The notes: generated by a model from the letters alone, not told the origin. Numbered from the stretch's first letter, positions 23,100 to 36,589 are shown. The stretch is DNA of 64,000 nucleotides from Adiantum capillus-veneris (GCA_014529385.2 CM043962.1:93012180-93076179); one strand, 5' to 3'. Made by a program: numbers and translations.

Positions 23100-24795
23100 G
23101 AAGGTGCTAAAGATGATAAGACGCAACATGGCGGTAAGATTGGCGATAAAGCAACTTAGCTGGAGTAAATAAAGACAAATTAAGAGGCCGCAAAGCCGGG
23201 ATTGATAAGGAACTGGCGGAGATTCTAAGTGCACTCTCATTGAACAAGCTTGAGGAAATAGAGGCGTCGACTTTAATGATGCCAAAGGTGACAAGGCCTT
23301 TCAAGCTCTCAAAAAAATTCTTTCACAAAGGATAGAAGTTGAGGATGCGCTCAAGGTTGCTGTTTCACCTGCCCTAATCAAGAGGCAGCATGCTTGGCTT
23401 GCCAAATCTATTTTGGTGTTTGGTTTCATGGGCAGAGTTCCTACCAAAGAGGAACTAACTAATTGGCTAAATATCTCTATTGTCCTGATCAGAGTGGATC
23501 TGTGGTTAACGTCCAATACCTTGCAAAGGGATTTTTCTCAGTTCAATTTAGCGACGAGGCAGTGGTGGCCAAATTGCTTGCCAAAAGCCCACAGTTTTTC
23601 AACCGATTGCCGGTGTGTGTGCTTCCTTGGGATACTCATTTGATTCCATTGATTCTTTCTAGGATCTGTGGGTGGAATTTGTCAATCTCCTACTGTGGTT
23701 GAGAAGTAGCTTGAAAGACCTGGCAGTTGCACTAGGCACCCCAATGTTTGTACCATCAAATAGACGTGCATATTCCGCTGCTAATAAGGTATGTATCTGG
23801 AGGGATCTCAGAAAACCTCAGCTGAAGAACTTAGTAGGGAATGTGGAAGCCAACAAACTCAAGGTCATTTTGCTAAACTTTGGTACATTCTTCGGTGCTT
23901 TCTTCAAGTGCAACAAATTTGGGCACTTTGCTAGGTCATGTCCAACTGCCATGGCCACAACCCTTGGGCCTATAGTAGTGGAAAAAACCAAGCCTGCAAT
24001 GCCCCAAATGGATGCAGAAATGTATACTCCTATGGAGAATAGCAATGAAAGGACTAGACATGATGAACAAACTACACCAAACAAGGAAAACCTAGAGAAG
24101 TCGAAGAAGCCCCTCAAAGCCCAAAACTTCAATGGTAAGGCCACTCCTAGATACCGCTTCACCTCGTTCGTCCAACAAAAAACGACATCTCCAATGATGC
24201 ATAAGATTGTTATGTCACCCACATTCAAAAAGAAGGCGGAAGGATGGCAGCAAATTCCCAACATCTCATATAAGCGGATTTACACGGGTGGCCCTCCAGA
24301 ATCCTCCAAAACCCCCTTCCTCTATGACAATATTTTTTACGTTCTTTAGGATGCCAACCCGGAAAACCTCATGGTAACCGAGGGGAATGGGAAAGGACCA
24401 ATGGAGGAGGACACGAGGAAAGAGGGCACAAAAGAAGAGTGTCTAGAGGTGGAGGAGTTTGTTCCCCTCTCTCAGTAATGGAGGAGCTGATTATCCAATC
24501 ATGGAACATGAAGGGGCTCAAGACCCAGAAGAAGAGCTCCCTCTTATGGGAGGAAGTTAGAAAAGGCAAAGCAGTCAATTGTTGGGCTATCTAGGAGCAT
24601 CACCTTGATGCTACAAGTAAAAGAAAGCAAGCACTGGGAAAGAAGCTTGTATTTTATGGAGATGGTGATGGTGGGTAGAGTGGTGTCCTGACGGTTGTGG
24701 AAAGAGACCTAGATCCCAAGGTGGTCCATTTGGGAGAGCTTTGGGAGTAAATATCAAGTGGGCTGGCATGTGAGAGTACGTGTGTGCGGAAGCAT
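23100..24795 (+). pseudogene. L1-type LINE fragment (ORF1 and start of endonuclease)
   Basis: ORF1 binds LINE RNA. Pieces in successive frames give GFMGRVPTKEELTNWLN, VQYLAKGFFSVQFSDEA and NRLPVCVLPWDTH, wording of the plant DUF4283 domain, then WVEFVNL and WLRSSLKDLAVALGTP. A zinc knuckle follows as KCNKFGHFARSC, where the first Cys of CX2CX4HX4C is replaced by Phe. A Pro/Lys-rich tail ends at 24349. ORF2 starts about 24480 with IIQSWNMKGLKT, the first strand of the AP-type endonuclease, and runs with stops to 24790, where a (GA)n tract ends it. RT is absent. At least three frameshifts are present. Confidence 0.8.
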
Positions 24796-25627
<832 letters not shown>

Positions 25628-25632
25628 TGAAC

Positions 25633-25909
25633 TGTAGACATGTAGTAGTGTTAGTGTGTATACGCGCTTCACCAGGGGCACTTTTCTCCCACTGGGTTTT
25701 TCCCCCTGGACATCCGGTGTGAAAGGACACCTTATCTCTTAGGGTTTCATATAAGCTTTGTAGCTCTGAGTTTGTATATACTATTATTCTAATACAGAGA
25801 GAGAGACTACAGAGATCTCGTACGCAAGCTTTGTGTCTTCTCCTTCTCCATCTTCTTCCTACTCTGAGTTGTTGTCTTCCTTCTGTTTTTTGTTTCATCA
25901 TCTTCAACA
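25633..25909 (+). repeat. 5' LTR of the Copia element
   Basis: 277 bp, TGTAGACATG to TCTTCAACA. A TATATACTATTATTC stretch about two thirds in may serve as promoter. Partner of 30537-30812. Confidence 0.96.
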
Positions 25910-25911
25910 AT

Positions 25912-25923
25912 TGGTATCAGAGC
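25912..25923 (+). promoter_or_regulatory. Primer-binding site, initiator-Met tRNA
   Basis: TGGTATCAGAGC two bases after the 5' LTR; the exact 12-base plant Copia site. Confidence 0.95.
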
Positions 25924-26308
25924 AAGGTGATTTCAAGAGCCTCTACTTGCGTTTTCGCGTCCGTGCGCGCAATCGCAGTTTTCAGGCAGTTTTCGGAAAA
26001 TTTGCTCGTGGGAGCATCCTCGACGTTCCGGGAGTATTCTGATCAGGCGACCTGGGGTTTTACCTCCCTTTCGAAGCCGTTCGAGCCCTCAGAATTTTGT
26101 TCCGAGTAGCGTAGCAGAAGTTACTTTTCGGAGGCGCTTAGATGAAGAGGGTGTGCTTTTTGACAGATTTTCTTCAGGTAAACAGTTCTTTTGGGAAGCA
26201 GCTTGTCTTAGCTTTGTGCTGCGATTTTGTGTAGAGTTTTTCTTGGATTGGAGAGGAGATTTGTGAATCTCTTGGAGGTTCTTTTGCTCTTTTGTGTGCA
26301 TCCACAAT

Positions 26309-29300
26309 ATGGCTCAATCTACGGAGAAAGAGATTTTTGGTGCGTTTACATCCGAAGACAAATTGGATGGTACCAACTATTCTCTTTGGTCTTTTATGGC
26401 CAAAAATGTTTTGGTTGGTAAAGGATTGTGGGATTATGTATCTGGAGATGAAGTTCGTCCAGGTAGCATTGCACCTGCCACGCCTGGTCGTGGTGCAGCT
26501 GTTGGTGCAGGACCCTCACAAGTCACTCCAGACCAAAAGAGATGGGATACTAAAGATGCACAAGCTATGGCTGTGATTGCCTTAACCATAAAGAGGACAA
26601 TCACACCACATATCAGATCTTGCAGAACTTCTGAGGATGCTTGGAACACTCTGCAAGCTATGTTTGGAGGAAGAAACGCTGCCAGAATAGAGTTTTTGAA
26701 GAAACAACTTGACAAAATACAGATGGACGAAGGTTACGATATTGTCGAGCATCTTACAAAAATCAGGGATCTTAAAGAGCAATTGCTTAGCATTGATGAA
26801 GTGATTCCAGAGAAGGACTTGGTTTCCAAAACACTCAATTCACTACCACCATCTTATTTGACTTTTCAGACTTCTTTGACTCTGTCTTTGCGAGCTAATC
26901 CTGAGCCTCTTCATTTTGAAGAGTTAGTGGCTTTGCTATTGCAGGAGGATCAATCACGTAAGAACAAGTCTTTACAGGTGGATGGTATGGATCATGCTCT
27001 TGTTGTACAGAACAAAAACAAGGGTAAAGAGAGTGCTCCTTACTCCAAGTCTAGTGCAGGACAATCTTCAGAGAAGTCTAAAGGTGATTCCGACAAGTCC
27101 AAGAAGAAAGGTAAATGTCACTACTGCAAGAAACCTGGTCACTACATTAGTGAGTGTAAAAAGCAAATTGCTAAAGAAAAGAAGAAAAAGTCAAGTTTGG
27201 TTGTTTCACCTTCTGGTGATTCTTCTACAGCTAAAGAAGAGTCTGCAAACTTTGTGCAGGATTCTTATGCTTTTGTAGTATGTTCAGATTTTTTTGCTTA
27301 TAGTGTTGACAAGACACAAATGATTTGGTACTTTGATAGTGGTGCATCCAGGCATATTACTTCAAGGAAGGATTTGTTTTGTTCATTGGATGCAGCTCCA
27401 GCAGGAAAGAAGGTGACATGTGCAAATAATGCTTCTTATCCAATCAAAGGCGTTCGTAAGATTTAGATTACCATTTCAGATGGTTCAGATTTATGCTTGC
27501 CAGATGTCTTATATGTTCCAGGGATCAAGAAGAATTTGTTGTCTGTATCCTCTCTTGCAAAAAATGGTCTTCGGGTCATTTTTGAGGATGACAGATGTGT
27601 TGTACGAGATCGAGAGAATGGTTATTCTCTTATCACTACAGGTACGCTGGAAAATGGACTATTTGTGCTAGATCGTTATGAAAAGCAGATTCAGGTATGT
27701 ATTGCAGAAACAAAGACTCAGGCCATGCAGGATGCTGAGTTGTGGCATGCTAGATTTGGGCATGTTAGTTATGGCAGTTTGATGACTTTACAACGTCATA
27801 ATATGGTGCATGATTTATCTTTATTGGAGATGCCACCAAGACATGTATGTGAAGGTTGCGTTCTTGGAAAGATGCACAGATTTGCATTTTCGCAGGATGG
27901 TTCAGTTAGAGCGACACGAAAGTTGCAGCTTGTACACATTGATGTATGTGGTCCTATGAGGACACCATCTATAGGAAACAGCCTTTATTTTGTGACCTTC
28001 ATTGATGACTTTTCCAGGTTTTGTTGGGTGTATCCACTCAAAGCAAAGTCAGATGTGTTTGCAGTTTTTCAACATTATGTCGCCATGGTTGAAAATGAAA
28101 CAGGTTGCAAAGTATAGACTCTTCGTACCGATCGAGGAGGTGAATACATGTCAGGTGCATTTAAGGATTTTTTGGGAAAGAAAGGCATTAAACACCAATG
28201 CACTATGCCATACACACCACAACAGAATGGTGTTGCAGAAAGGAAGAACAGGTCTTTAATGGAGACGGCTAGATGTATGCTCAAGGCTAAGAGTTTGCCT
28301 CATAAGCTATGGATGGAGGTAGTTGCTTGTGAAGCACATGTTTTGAACAGGTGTCCTACTCGTGCCTTGAAGACCATTACTCCATATGAAGCTTGGTATG
28401 ACAGAAAACCTTCAGTCAATTATCTTCGTGTTTTTGGTTGTCTTGCTTATGCTCACATCCCTCAGTAGTTACGTGGGAAGCTTGATGATAAGGCAATCAA
28501 ATGTATATTTGTGGGGTACAGTAGTGGAAGTAAAGGTTATAGACTTTACAATCTAGCTACAAACAAGATTTTTGAAAGTCGTGATGTAATTTTTGCAGAA
28601 ACTACTGCTCAACCTATGGTTGCTTTTGATGTACCGCATATGCAGACACATGATGTATTTGAAGGTTTGCTTCCTTCTTTTGTGGAGAATCAAGAATCAC
28701 AACAGGTTGATAATCTTGATCAATCTTTTGATCAGCATGTGACACCTCATGATGTAGAGGAAATTGTGCGTGAAGAGCAAGAAGTTCTCAGGGAAGAAAA
28801 AACCTTGCCTAAATGGGTTCAGAAAACTTTGCAGGATAGCAAGTTGGATGCACCATTACCACGAAAAACACGTGCTGGTACTACTTTTGGTAGAGAGCAA
28901 GTAGATTTGGCTTGCTTTAGCACTCTTTGTGATGCAGATGAGCCTGATTCATTTGAACAAGCTTTAGAGTGTGTTCAGTGGAAAGATGCTATGCAGCAAG
29001 AAATTGATTCTATTCATAAGAATCATACATGGGATCTAGTGGACTTGCATACAGGTAAAAAGCCTATTGGTACAAAGTGGGTTTTTAAGGTAAAAAGGAA
29101 ACAAGATGGTACTGTTGATAGGTACAAAGCAAGGCTTGTGGCAAAAGGCTATGCGCAACAGAAAGGCATAGATTATGATGAAACCTTTGCTCCCACTTCT
29201 CGTGCGTCCATAGTTAGATCACTAGTTGCAATTGCTGCTCATCATGGTTGGAAAGTGCATCAGTTGGATATCAAAACTGCTTTTTTGAATGGTGATTTGC

Positions 29301-30490
29301 AGGAAGAAGTTTATGTAAGTCAACCAAGTGGTTTTATTGTAAAAGGTCAAGAGCAAAAGGTATGTAGATTGCGTAAAGCTTTGTATGGTCTCAAACAGGC
29401 TCCAAGAGCATGGTATGAGAAGATACATACTTATTTGATTGGCCAGGGATTTCAGAATAGTCCAACAGAAAGTACTTTGTATGTCAAAAAGAGAGATGGA
29501 GTTCTCATGATGCTAACACTTTATGTGGATGATATGCTTCTTACAGGCAATAGTGCAGATGAAATTGAAGCGTTTAAAGATGCTTTGAGAAACACCTTTG
29601 AGATGTCTGATCTTGGTTTGCTACATTATTACTTGGGTATTCAGTTTGTGCAATCAGAGGATGGCATATACATGCTGTAGGCAAAATATTTGCATAAAAT
29701 TTTGGACAAGTTTGGTATGCAAAATTGTAAACCAATCTCTACACTCGTAGAAACTGGATCAAAGTTGAGCATGCACGATGCTGGAGAACCTTTTGATGTA
29801 CATACTTATGCAGCAGCGGTTGGTTGCTTGATATATTTGGCAGGAAACACTCGTCCAGACATTCAATTTGGGGTTTCACAAGCAAGCAGATTTATGCACA
29901 GCCCAGGTATGCATCATTGGCAGGCTATGAAGCGCATACTTCGTTACCTTTCAGGTACCCCTAATCTTGCCATGTTCTTTCCAAGGGGGGATATGTATGG
30001 AAAGCACAGTTCTATGCAGCTTCTTGGTTACAGCGATTCAGATTGGGCTGGTGATTTTGACACACGACATTCCACAAGTGGCAATTGTTTTTTCTTGGGA
30101 AATGCATGTATATCTTGGCTAAGCAAGAAGCAACCCACAGTGGCTACATCAACTTGTGAAACTGAGTACAGGGCAGCTTTCACGGCAACAGTTGATTGTG
30201 TATGGATACGCAGGTTATTGGCAGATCTTTGTGAGTGTCAACAGGCACCCACTACCATTTTCACTGACAGTCAGAGTGCTATGGCAGTTGAAAGGAATCC
30301 AGTATTTCATGCAAGAACAAAGCACATAGAGGTTCACTACCACTATGTCAGGGAAAGGCTACATGCAGGGGAGATCACACTAACTTACTGTCCTACACAG
30401 GACAACATTGCAGATCTATTTACGAAGGCGTTATCACGAGAAAAGTTTGAAGCTTTCCGAAAAGCTTTGGGCTTACTCTCATACACATGA
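26309..30490 (+). pseudogene. Copia gag-pol polyprotein with four in-frame TAG
   Basis: One frame of about 1,393 codons, normal length for the family. Start chosen at 26309 (MAQSTEKE); an ATG at 26294 is in frame. Domains in order: gag with DGTNYSLWSFMAKN; zinc knuckle CHYCKKPGHYISEC (~residue 270); protease WYFDSGASRHIT (~343); pre-integrase zinc domain WHARFGHVS and CEGCVLGK; integrase HIDVCGP, FIDDFSRF, TDRGGEY and ERKNRSLME; RT with YKARLVAKGY, QLDIKTAFLNGDL, KALYGLKQAPRAWY and YVDDM; RNase H GYSDSDWAGD, ETEYRA and KHIEVHYHYVRE. TAG at 27464, 28115, 28466 and 29678; at least three fall where relatives have Gln. No other damage is obvious. Readthrough is possible in principle but untested. 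Confidence 0.93.
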
Positions 30491-30525
30491 TGATCTGCTA
30501 CCTTGTACGGATTCACACTATCACT

Positions 30526-30536
30526 ACAGGGGGATT
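30526..30536 (+). promoter_or_regulatory. Polypurine tract of the Copia element
   Basis: ACAGGGGGATT directly before the 3' LTR start TGTAGACATG, 36 bases after the polyprotein stop. Confidence 0.75.
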
Positions 30537-30812
30537 TGTAGACATGTAGTAGTGTTAGTGTGTATACGCGCTTCACTAGGGGCACTTTTCTCCCACTGGG
30601 TTTTCCCCCCTGGACATCCGGTGTGAAAGGACACCTTATCTCTTAGGGTTTATATAAGCTTTGTAGCTCTGAGTTTGTATATACTATTATTCTAATACAG
30701 AGAGAGAGACTACAGAGATCTCGTATGCAAGATCTGTGTCTTCTCCTTCTCCATCTTCTTCCTACTCTGAGTTGTTGTCTTCCTTCTGTTTTCTGTTTCA
30801 TCATCTTCAACA
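30537..30812 (+). repeat. 3' LTR of the Copia element
   Basis: 276 bp. Differs from the 5' LTR by about seven changes, including a 1-bp deletion in tttatataagc. Confidence 0.96.
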
Positions 30813-30859
30813 TGAACCTGTAACCTAAGGTGGCCGGGTGGCTAAGTTGTGAAAAACTC

Positions 30860-31160
30860 CAGGAAGGGCTAGATGTAGCAATCTACACCGTAAACGTCCT
30901 TCGAATCAAGGAAAGCTAGACTAAGCAGTCTGCACTATAGAAGCTACCATAAGCTGTTGTAGTCACCAAGAGACCACAAGGACCACCACTGGATGGTGTC
31001 TTGTAAGTAGGTAGGGTAATCCAAGGTGAGGGGAAAGCCAGACTCAATAGTCTGCACTGTGAAGGGCCTCTGAGAAGAGGTGTGGCCAGACCAAACTGTC
31101 TACACCGTCATCATCCTGTATGAATTAAGGAAGCCAGATTGAGCAGTCTGCACTGTGAAT
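30860..31160. repeat. Five spaced copies of a short hairpin motif
   Basis: A stem of CAGACT or TAGACT, a loop of about four bases, and AGTCTG or AGTCTA recurs at 30870-30885, 30918-30931, 31039-31054, 31086-31101 and 31135-31150, each usually followed by cac(t/c)(g/a). Stems keep pairing in most copies although loops vary. Spacing is irregular (about 47-120 bases). No protein is encoded. Confidence 0.6.
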
Positions 31161-32599
31161 ATCCTCTGAGAAGAGGAAAGTCCATACCACTCTATCTATG
31201 CCATCTTGCCTGTATCTCCTGCCTCCAATCCTCAGTGTCAAGCAAAACAAAATCCACGGCAACAATGCCACCAAACTACATCTCGGTGTGGATCTCAATG
31301 TGAATGAGCTGGGAGTGGCCTACTGCCCAGGTCGGGGGATAAGTCTGTTGTAAGGTTACAGGGGGTGAGTGTAAGCAACTATGAAGGTAGCAATCCAAAT
31401 GATCAGAAGTATAGAAGAGAAATCAAATTACAATCTAAGCCAAGCTTTGTGTGACTCCGGATGTAGTTGTGGGATGTTTAATCTCCTGCATCTCGCGGGT
31501 AAACTCTCCAAGAGAGTCCAAAGCACTGAAGTCCAACTCTAGTTTTTAGATCCAGGCCATGAACTTATCCAAGAAGAGATCTAAGATCCAAGTAGATGCT
31601 CCTGTGTAAGCAAGTGATTGACGTGTCGAGGTCAAGTGGTAAGTCTCTGTCCACCCAAGATGGTGGTGTCTTCTCTGGGAATGTCGAAATCCCATATTCC
31701 ATGAGCATGGCCATATCTCGTGTGAACTCCCCTGAGGAGTGCATACGTGTGTCCATAGAAAACCACAAGTCACTAGAGTGTGCAACCATTGAATGATGGC
31801 TAGAATGAATGGATCTTCCAAGGATCGTCCGCCCGTGTATGATCAAGCCGATGTCGAAGATACCATGGACACATAGTAGTCACTGAGAGATTACATGGAC
31901 TACCATCCATGTCAAGAGGTAACTTCATCCTTTATGAAAAGCACAAGCCAAGTGGCTGATGTCCATCCAAAAATGCAACTGCGAGGTGACCAAAATGTTG
32001 CTGTCTAGTGATTTTTAGCATGCTTTGTGGGATGCATGTCTAACCTCACCATCCTATCTTATTGCAGTATTAGCGAGAACCACGATTAAATTGTCAATCC
32101 ATGGGACGAAGCTGACTTGACTAGTGTATAGAGGCTACAAGAGGTTGTCAATCTCTCGAAAAACAACTAACAACTCACATCTAACTCAGGCTACACTCAA
32201 GTGACTGAAATCACCAAAAGCTAATCCCTCATCGGCAAACAAATCACATCCATTACAGCATCAAATGACATCCAAACGTAATGAAACTTCTAGGACATGT
32301 TTATAAGACCTAAACAGACATGCTTATGGTCACAAATCCCACTTTAGGTCAAGTTCCAAAATTGCGATTATTAACAGCAGTGGATTTTTGACCTAGTCGT
32401 TTTTGACCCAGAATGCATCTAACTGCTTAGCAATGATGCCCCAATACCCCGCCTATGTTTAGTTTTTGATTTGAAAGTGTAAATTCCTAGTTATGATGAA
32501 ATTAGGCCGCAGGTCGGTGACGTCAAAAGCTACAAAATACTATGAACTGCTTACGCCAATGCGTAGAGCTCTTACCTGCGGTTGCAATGCAACAAACAC
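31161..32599. other. Unassigned non-coding DNA
   Basis: Overlapping short minus-strand frames at 31546-31846 have no family match. Nothing else recognisable. The right part may be the downstream portion of the LTR that starts at 32945 on the minus strand. Confidence 0.35.
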
Positions 32600-32945
32600 G
32601 ATTGCAATGTGACAACCGTGGAGGGAGTAGGAAGCACGAGAAGGAGAGGAGTGAGCGCCGTTAGCTCACGCTGTGTATTTCATTATCCAAAACTCATAAA
32701 AAACTTACAAAAATTGGCTTTTATACCTTAGCCAAGGTTTTTGGGTGGTCAAAACTAATAATCTGGAGTTCTATCAAAGATGGGAAATGACAGGTTGATA
32801 CAATCTGGAAGCTTGTAGCCCCGGCTCATTAATTACAAAGTTTATCCGAGAAAATAGGAGTTACAATATTCTCGATTTATCAAAATATAAGTGTTTTATA
32901 AAGAGAACTCTGAAAAATGGTATCCGTGTTAGCTTGCTGCTAACA
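32600..32945 (-). repeat. 3' LTR candidate of the second accessory-ORF element
   Basis: On the minus strand it starts TGTTAGCAGC at 32945, directly after a polypurine tract. TATAAAAGCC at 32725-32716 is a good TATA box about 220 bases in, matching the layout of the LTR at 4865. The downstream end is not defined because no partner LTR lies in the window. Confidence 0.55.
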
Positions 32946-32963
32946 TTCCCCCCCTCCTCGCCT
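32946..32963 (-). promoter_or_regulatory. Polypurine tract, minus strand
   Basis: On the minus strand GGCGAGGAGGGGGGGGAA precedes TGTTAGCAGC; it follows the ORF stop by about 20 bases. Confidence 0.75.
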
Positions 32964-32984
32964 TTGTCGTCCCTTGACACAGCT

Positions 32985-35900
32985 TTATGGGCTGAAATAG
33001 TCTTCGGGTTGGCGGCTGGCGAGACGGTCTTTAAGCGCATTCAGTGCATTTTGGTATCTGATTTTTCTTTCTTTATCTGGCACTTGCAGAAACTGCATGG
33101 TTACTCTGTTCTTCAGCTCCACCGCTGAGTAGCCTACAAACTGGATGTGAGGTTGCTGATCATTGGTGCAAATATCTTCGTTCGCCAAGTGAAGAATCCC
33201 GTGTAGAAAGCTTCCTCGAACGCCAATATATTATGTGATGGTAAGAACATACACAGGGCGAAGAAGCCATAGAGGACTTCTTCGGAAGACTGACCACTGA
33301 GATCATAGCATAACCCTTTATTTCCCTCGAGGAATGACATCCACGGGGTGCCTGCTTGCTCTGGCTCATGAAAAACTTCAATACAGGTGAGCAACATTTG
33401 GCATATTTTATATAACATTGTGCATAAGAGATCCGATAGACTCTTGAAGAAAGACATGGGGGCCCGTTACTGTTTTCACCATGTATTCCTCTGTGGATTG
33501 TCCTTTCTTTGGAGCTGGTAGTCTTGGGTAGTTCAAACAGGTTGGCCTCTTCTTCGAAATAGTGCCTCGTGCTCTTGCCAAGTCCTTACTCTTGGTACAT
33601 GACAGAAAGTAGGATCTCTTTACAGGGTTGCAGGTGCTCTTGTGAACAGAATCAAGTACCTTGGATTCTTGTTCAACCAGCTTAACCTCCACTTTGGGTG
33701 GCCTTTATCTACGCCATCTATTTGCATGTCTGCGTACAACCTTCTTTTACTTGGAGTAACTCCACCTTTATCAAGGGGTATGGCAAGGATTGCTGATGCC
33801 ATTGTGCATTGATCTAATTGGAGGTGAGTTGAGTGATGTTGACAGAGTGAAGAACTCTCAACTCCCAATCCATCGTGGCTTTCCATTGCTCATCCACCTC
33901 TTGTGTGATCTTTTCTTTCAGTGCATATTCTTCAGTTTTTGATAGCTGGACCATGGGCACTGTGTCTGCATCTGTAATGTTTATATGAAAATCATCTTCA
34001 CCACTCAGCTCTGCTGTGGACTGTGTCTCCAATTCATCAAATGATACCAAGGGTATATCTATTTGTGGTGGCTCTGAAGTGCCTGCCTCTTCCTGCATTT
34101 TGGGCTTTCCTTCTCTCTGGAGCTGGTTAACTCTTTTGAGCTCAGCTATTTCTTTCAGGAGCTCTTCTTCTTTCTGGACCTGCATCAAAGCCAGGTCCCT
34201 ACGCTGAGATTGCTCCAAGTTTAACTCCAGCTTGAGGTCCTTGTTCTTCTTCTCCAATGCTTTATAGACCTCAACTTATCCTTTGATCGAGGCTACCGCT
34301 AGATTCTCTCTTATTTGTCGTAAGAAGATTTCCTCATCATTTATTCTTTGCTCAGAGTATTGTAAAGAAGCATTTGAGACATCCAATTGCACTTGAATTT
34401 TCTGAGCTGACAAGGTTGTCGTTAGAAGTTTGTTTGTAACTATTGTCAGCTGTTCGTCTTTCGCTTTGCAAGCATCTGATAACTTTGTGAGCAGATCACC
34501 TAGCTCTTCCATCTCCTTCTGTTGTCTATCTCTGGCTAGCTGATGTTGTTCAGCTTTGACTTTCATTTCCTGCACTTGCCTCTAAAGGTTGGTGATGAAG
34601 TTCATTCTGTCTTCTAACTCTCCTTGGAGAGTGTCAATCATCATCTCTGACTCCTTTGCCTTTGTGCTACGACCAAGTGCTGCTGATCGGAGTCTCTCCG
34701 TCATATCTTGCATTTGCCTTGCATCTTCGTTTACTTGCAGTATTACCTCGTCATTAGACTGCCAGTCCTCCTGTCTTGCTAGAGCTGAGTTGATGTGCCT
34801 GCAGCCTCATGTGTGTCTTTTGGCTGTGTCGTGGTTGCTGGTTCTTCTTGCGTGGAGGTAGAGGGTTGGTCTTCTTCTGCCTTCTCTTCTTGAGGCTTTG
34901 TGGATGCCTCAACTGTTTCTTGCTGTGTGGAAGTAGAGGGTGCTAGTTCAGACTTTGTGGTCTCTTCTGGTGCAGGAGTCACTTCCTTTTCTGGCTCAGG
35001 TTCTTTCTCTCGTTGACGCTCTTGCTGGTCAGCCTCTTGTGCAGATTCTTCTGCTTCCTTTGATTCAGGTTCTATCTCTTTGGTGGGCTCAGCTTCTGTG
35101 GCTTTCTCTTTCTCAGCTCGGCTTCTTTAGGCTTATCTGCAGGTGATGGTGGTGGGCTTGGCATAGGATTTTCTTGCTGTTCAGTAGACGGTGAAGTGGG
35201 TCGAGGAGACCCTTGACCTTGGTCGTGTGCTTCTTCCCTTGTCGTTTCCTTGGCTTGTTTTTGTTCCTCCGCCTCTTTTGCTTTCCTTGCCTCTTCTTGG
35301 GCTTCTTTCAGCTTGAGGGCTTCTGCTTCTTGGTACATTTTTTCCAAAGATTCAATGGGATCTTCAGCCTCCTTTCTCGTGTGATGCTTTGTCCTTGGGC
35401 CTTTAAGTCCACTAGGCACCCATTTCTTTGGGTCCTTCCCTTGTGCTTGTCGACTGCACTGGTAGGCATATTTTTCTCTTTCAAAACAAGCTTGCTTTTG
35501 CATTGGCTCTTCTTGTTGGGTGGCCACAGCTTTTCTCTTCATCTCTTCTCTTCTTGCTCTCTTCTCCTCATTATCAGAGCTCTCGCTGCTGTTCCTTCTG
35601 GCGAGCTTTCAGCAGCAGCCGATTCTTCATCTGATTTATACGATCTCTTTGTTGAACTTGTAGCTCTAGGAGATGGTTGTGCTGCCAATATCCATGTGTT
35701 TTGGTCGAGGGCAGGTGGTAGATTGTCCGCCATGCCGATGGCATGGTACACAATCCTTGTCAAGACTTCTGGCACACCCAAGTAAGTGATCTTCCCTTCT
35801 TTCTTTGTGCCCTTTAGAGTGGTCAGGACATACTGGGCGTGGTCTACAGGTTTCCTGGTTGTCGACTTGAGAACTTGTGTGAAAGTGGTGGCAACCGCGT

Positions 35901-36517
35901 GATTTGGCGTGGTGTACCTTGGTGGCCTTTTTTGCCAAGAAGTGGAAGTGCTGGTGGTATAACCGGGCTGGCTCTTCCACTTGTTTGTGAATTAAATCTG
36001 CAAAGGTGGCCATGGAGGTTTCTTTGGTGAATGTACCTGCCGTTTTCCTGTCCCTTGCTCTGATGGTCATTCTTTCTGTGGGCAGTCTGAGTGCTTCTGC
36101 CACTATATCTTTGGTTATTACCACTTCGACCTTATTTCTCTGTGTGTCAGAAATTTGTGCGGTTCCATCTTCTTTAAAAAGTGTGGATAAAAGCTCGTAA
36201 GATTTTTGAAAATTCACTGCGTAAGGCTCTTGTTCGTGGAAATCTCTGAGTCCTAGCCTACGGTTGGCTTCTTTGGTCTCAGGCTTCGTGGCAACATCAT
36301 ATACTTCCTTCGGTAGGAGTTGCAACTCCACTTGATGTCCCTCTTCACTCTTGAATCTGCCAGTGAAGACTGTGGTGTGATGCTCTTCTAGCTGTTGTTT
36401 GGAGAGATAAGCTGCCTTGGCGGCTTTGACTGAATCTGGATCCAATTGATATGCGGGCAGTTCATGTAACTTTTCCTTTTGGTTGAGCTTTTTATTGGCC
36501 CTCTCTGCTGCTTGCAC
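32985..36517 (-). pseudogene. Retroelement accessory ORF, second copy, broken
   Basis: Homologue of the ORF at 1378, about 1,180 codons long if joined. N-domain (36517-35666): TGRFKSEEGHQVELQLLPKE, VEVVITKDIVAEALRLP and RLYHQHFHFL, then after a frameshift near 35940 ATTFTQVLK and ITYLGVPEVLTRIVYHAIG. Linker: alternating Lys/Glu and Pro/Ser tracts (35780-34780). Coiled coil: 34575-33860 with stops near 34590 and 34275. C-terminal part: PTCLNYPRLPAP, EYMVKTVTG, CYDLSGQ, HNILAFEEAFYTGFFT, then GYSAVELKNRV and QPEDYFSP, ending at 32985. At least five breaks. At its N-terminal side it abuts a Copia RT fragment (36590), so its own pol, if any, is gone. Function unknown; no catalytic motif recognised. 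Confidence 0.7.
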
Positions 36518-36589
36518 GGCTCCTGTTCAGTGAATAGAGTGTCCAAGTTATCAAATTTATCGGAATTTTCTCTGAAATGTCCTTTAGTA

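Larger units (their letters stand above)
25633..30812 (+). mobile_element. Copia LTR retrotransposon, near-complete, 5.2 kb
   Basis: 5' LTR, Met-tRNA primer site, a single gag-pol frame, polypurine tract and 3' LTR are all present in order. The 5-bp target duplication TGAAC is at 25628-25632 and 30813-30817. LTRs of 277 and 276 bp differ at roughly seven positions, so the insertion is young. The coding frame has no frameshift; four TAG codons are its only breaks. Confidence 0.97.

Noticed and set aside
26309-30490. Genetic code with TAG read as glutamine
   Set aside because: Nuclear plant code does not do this, and TAG acts as terminator elsewhere. C-to-T decay of CAG is simpler. Kept only as a check in the findings.
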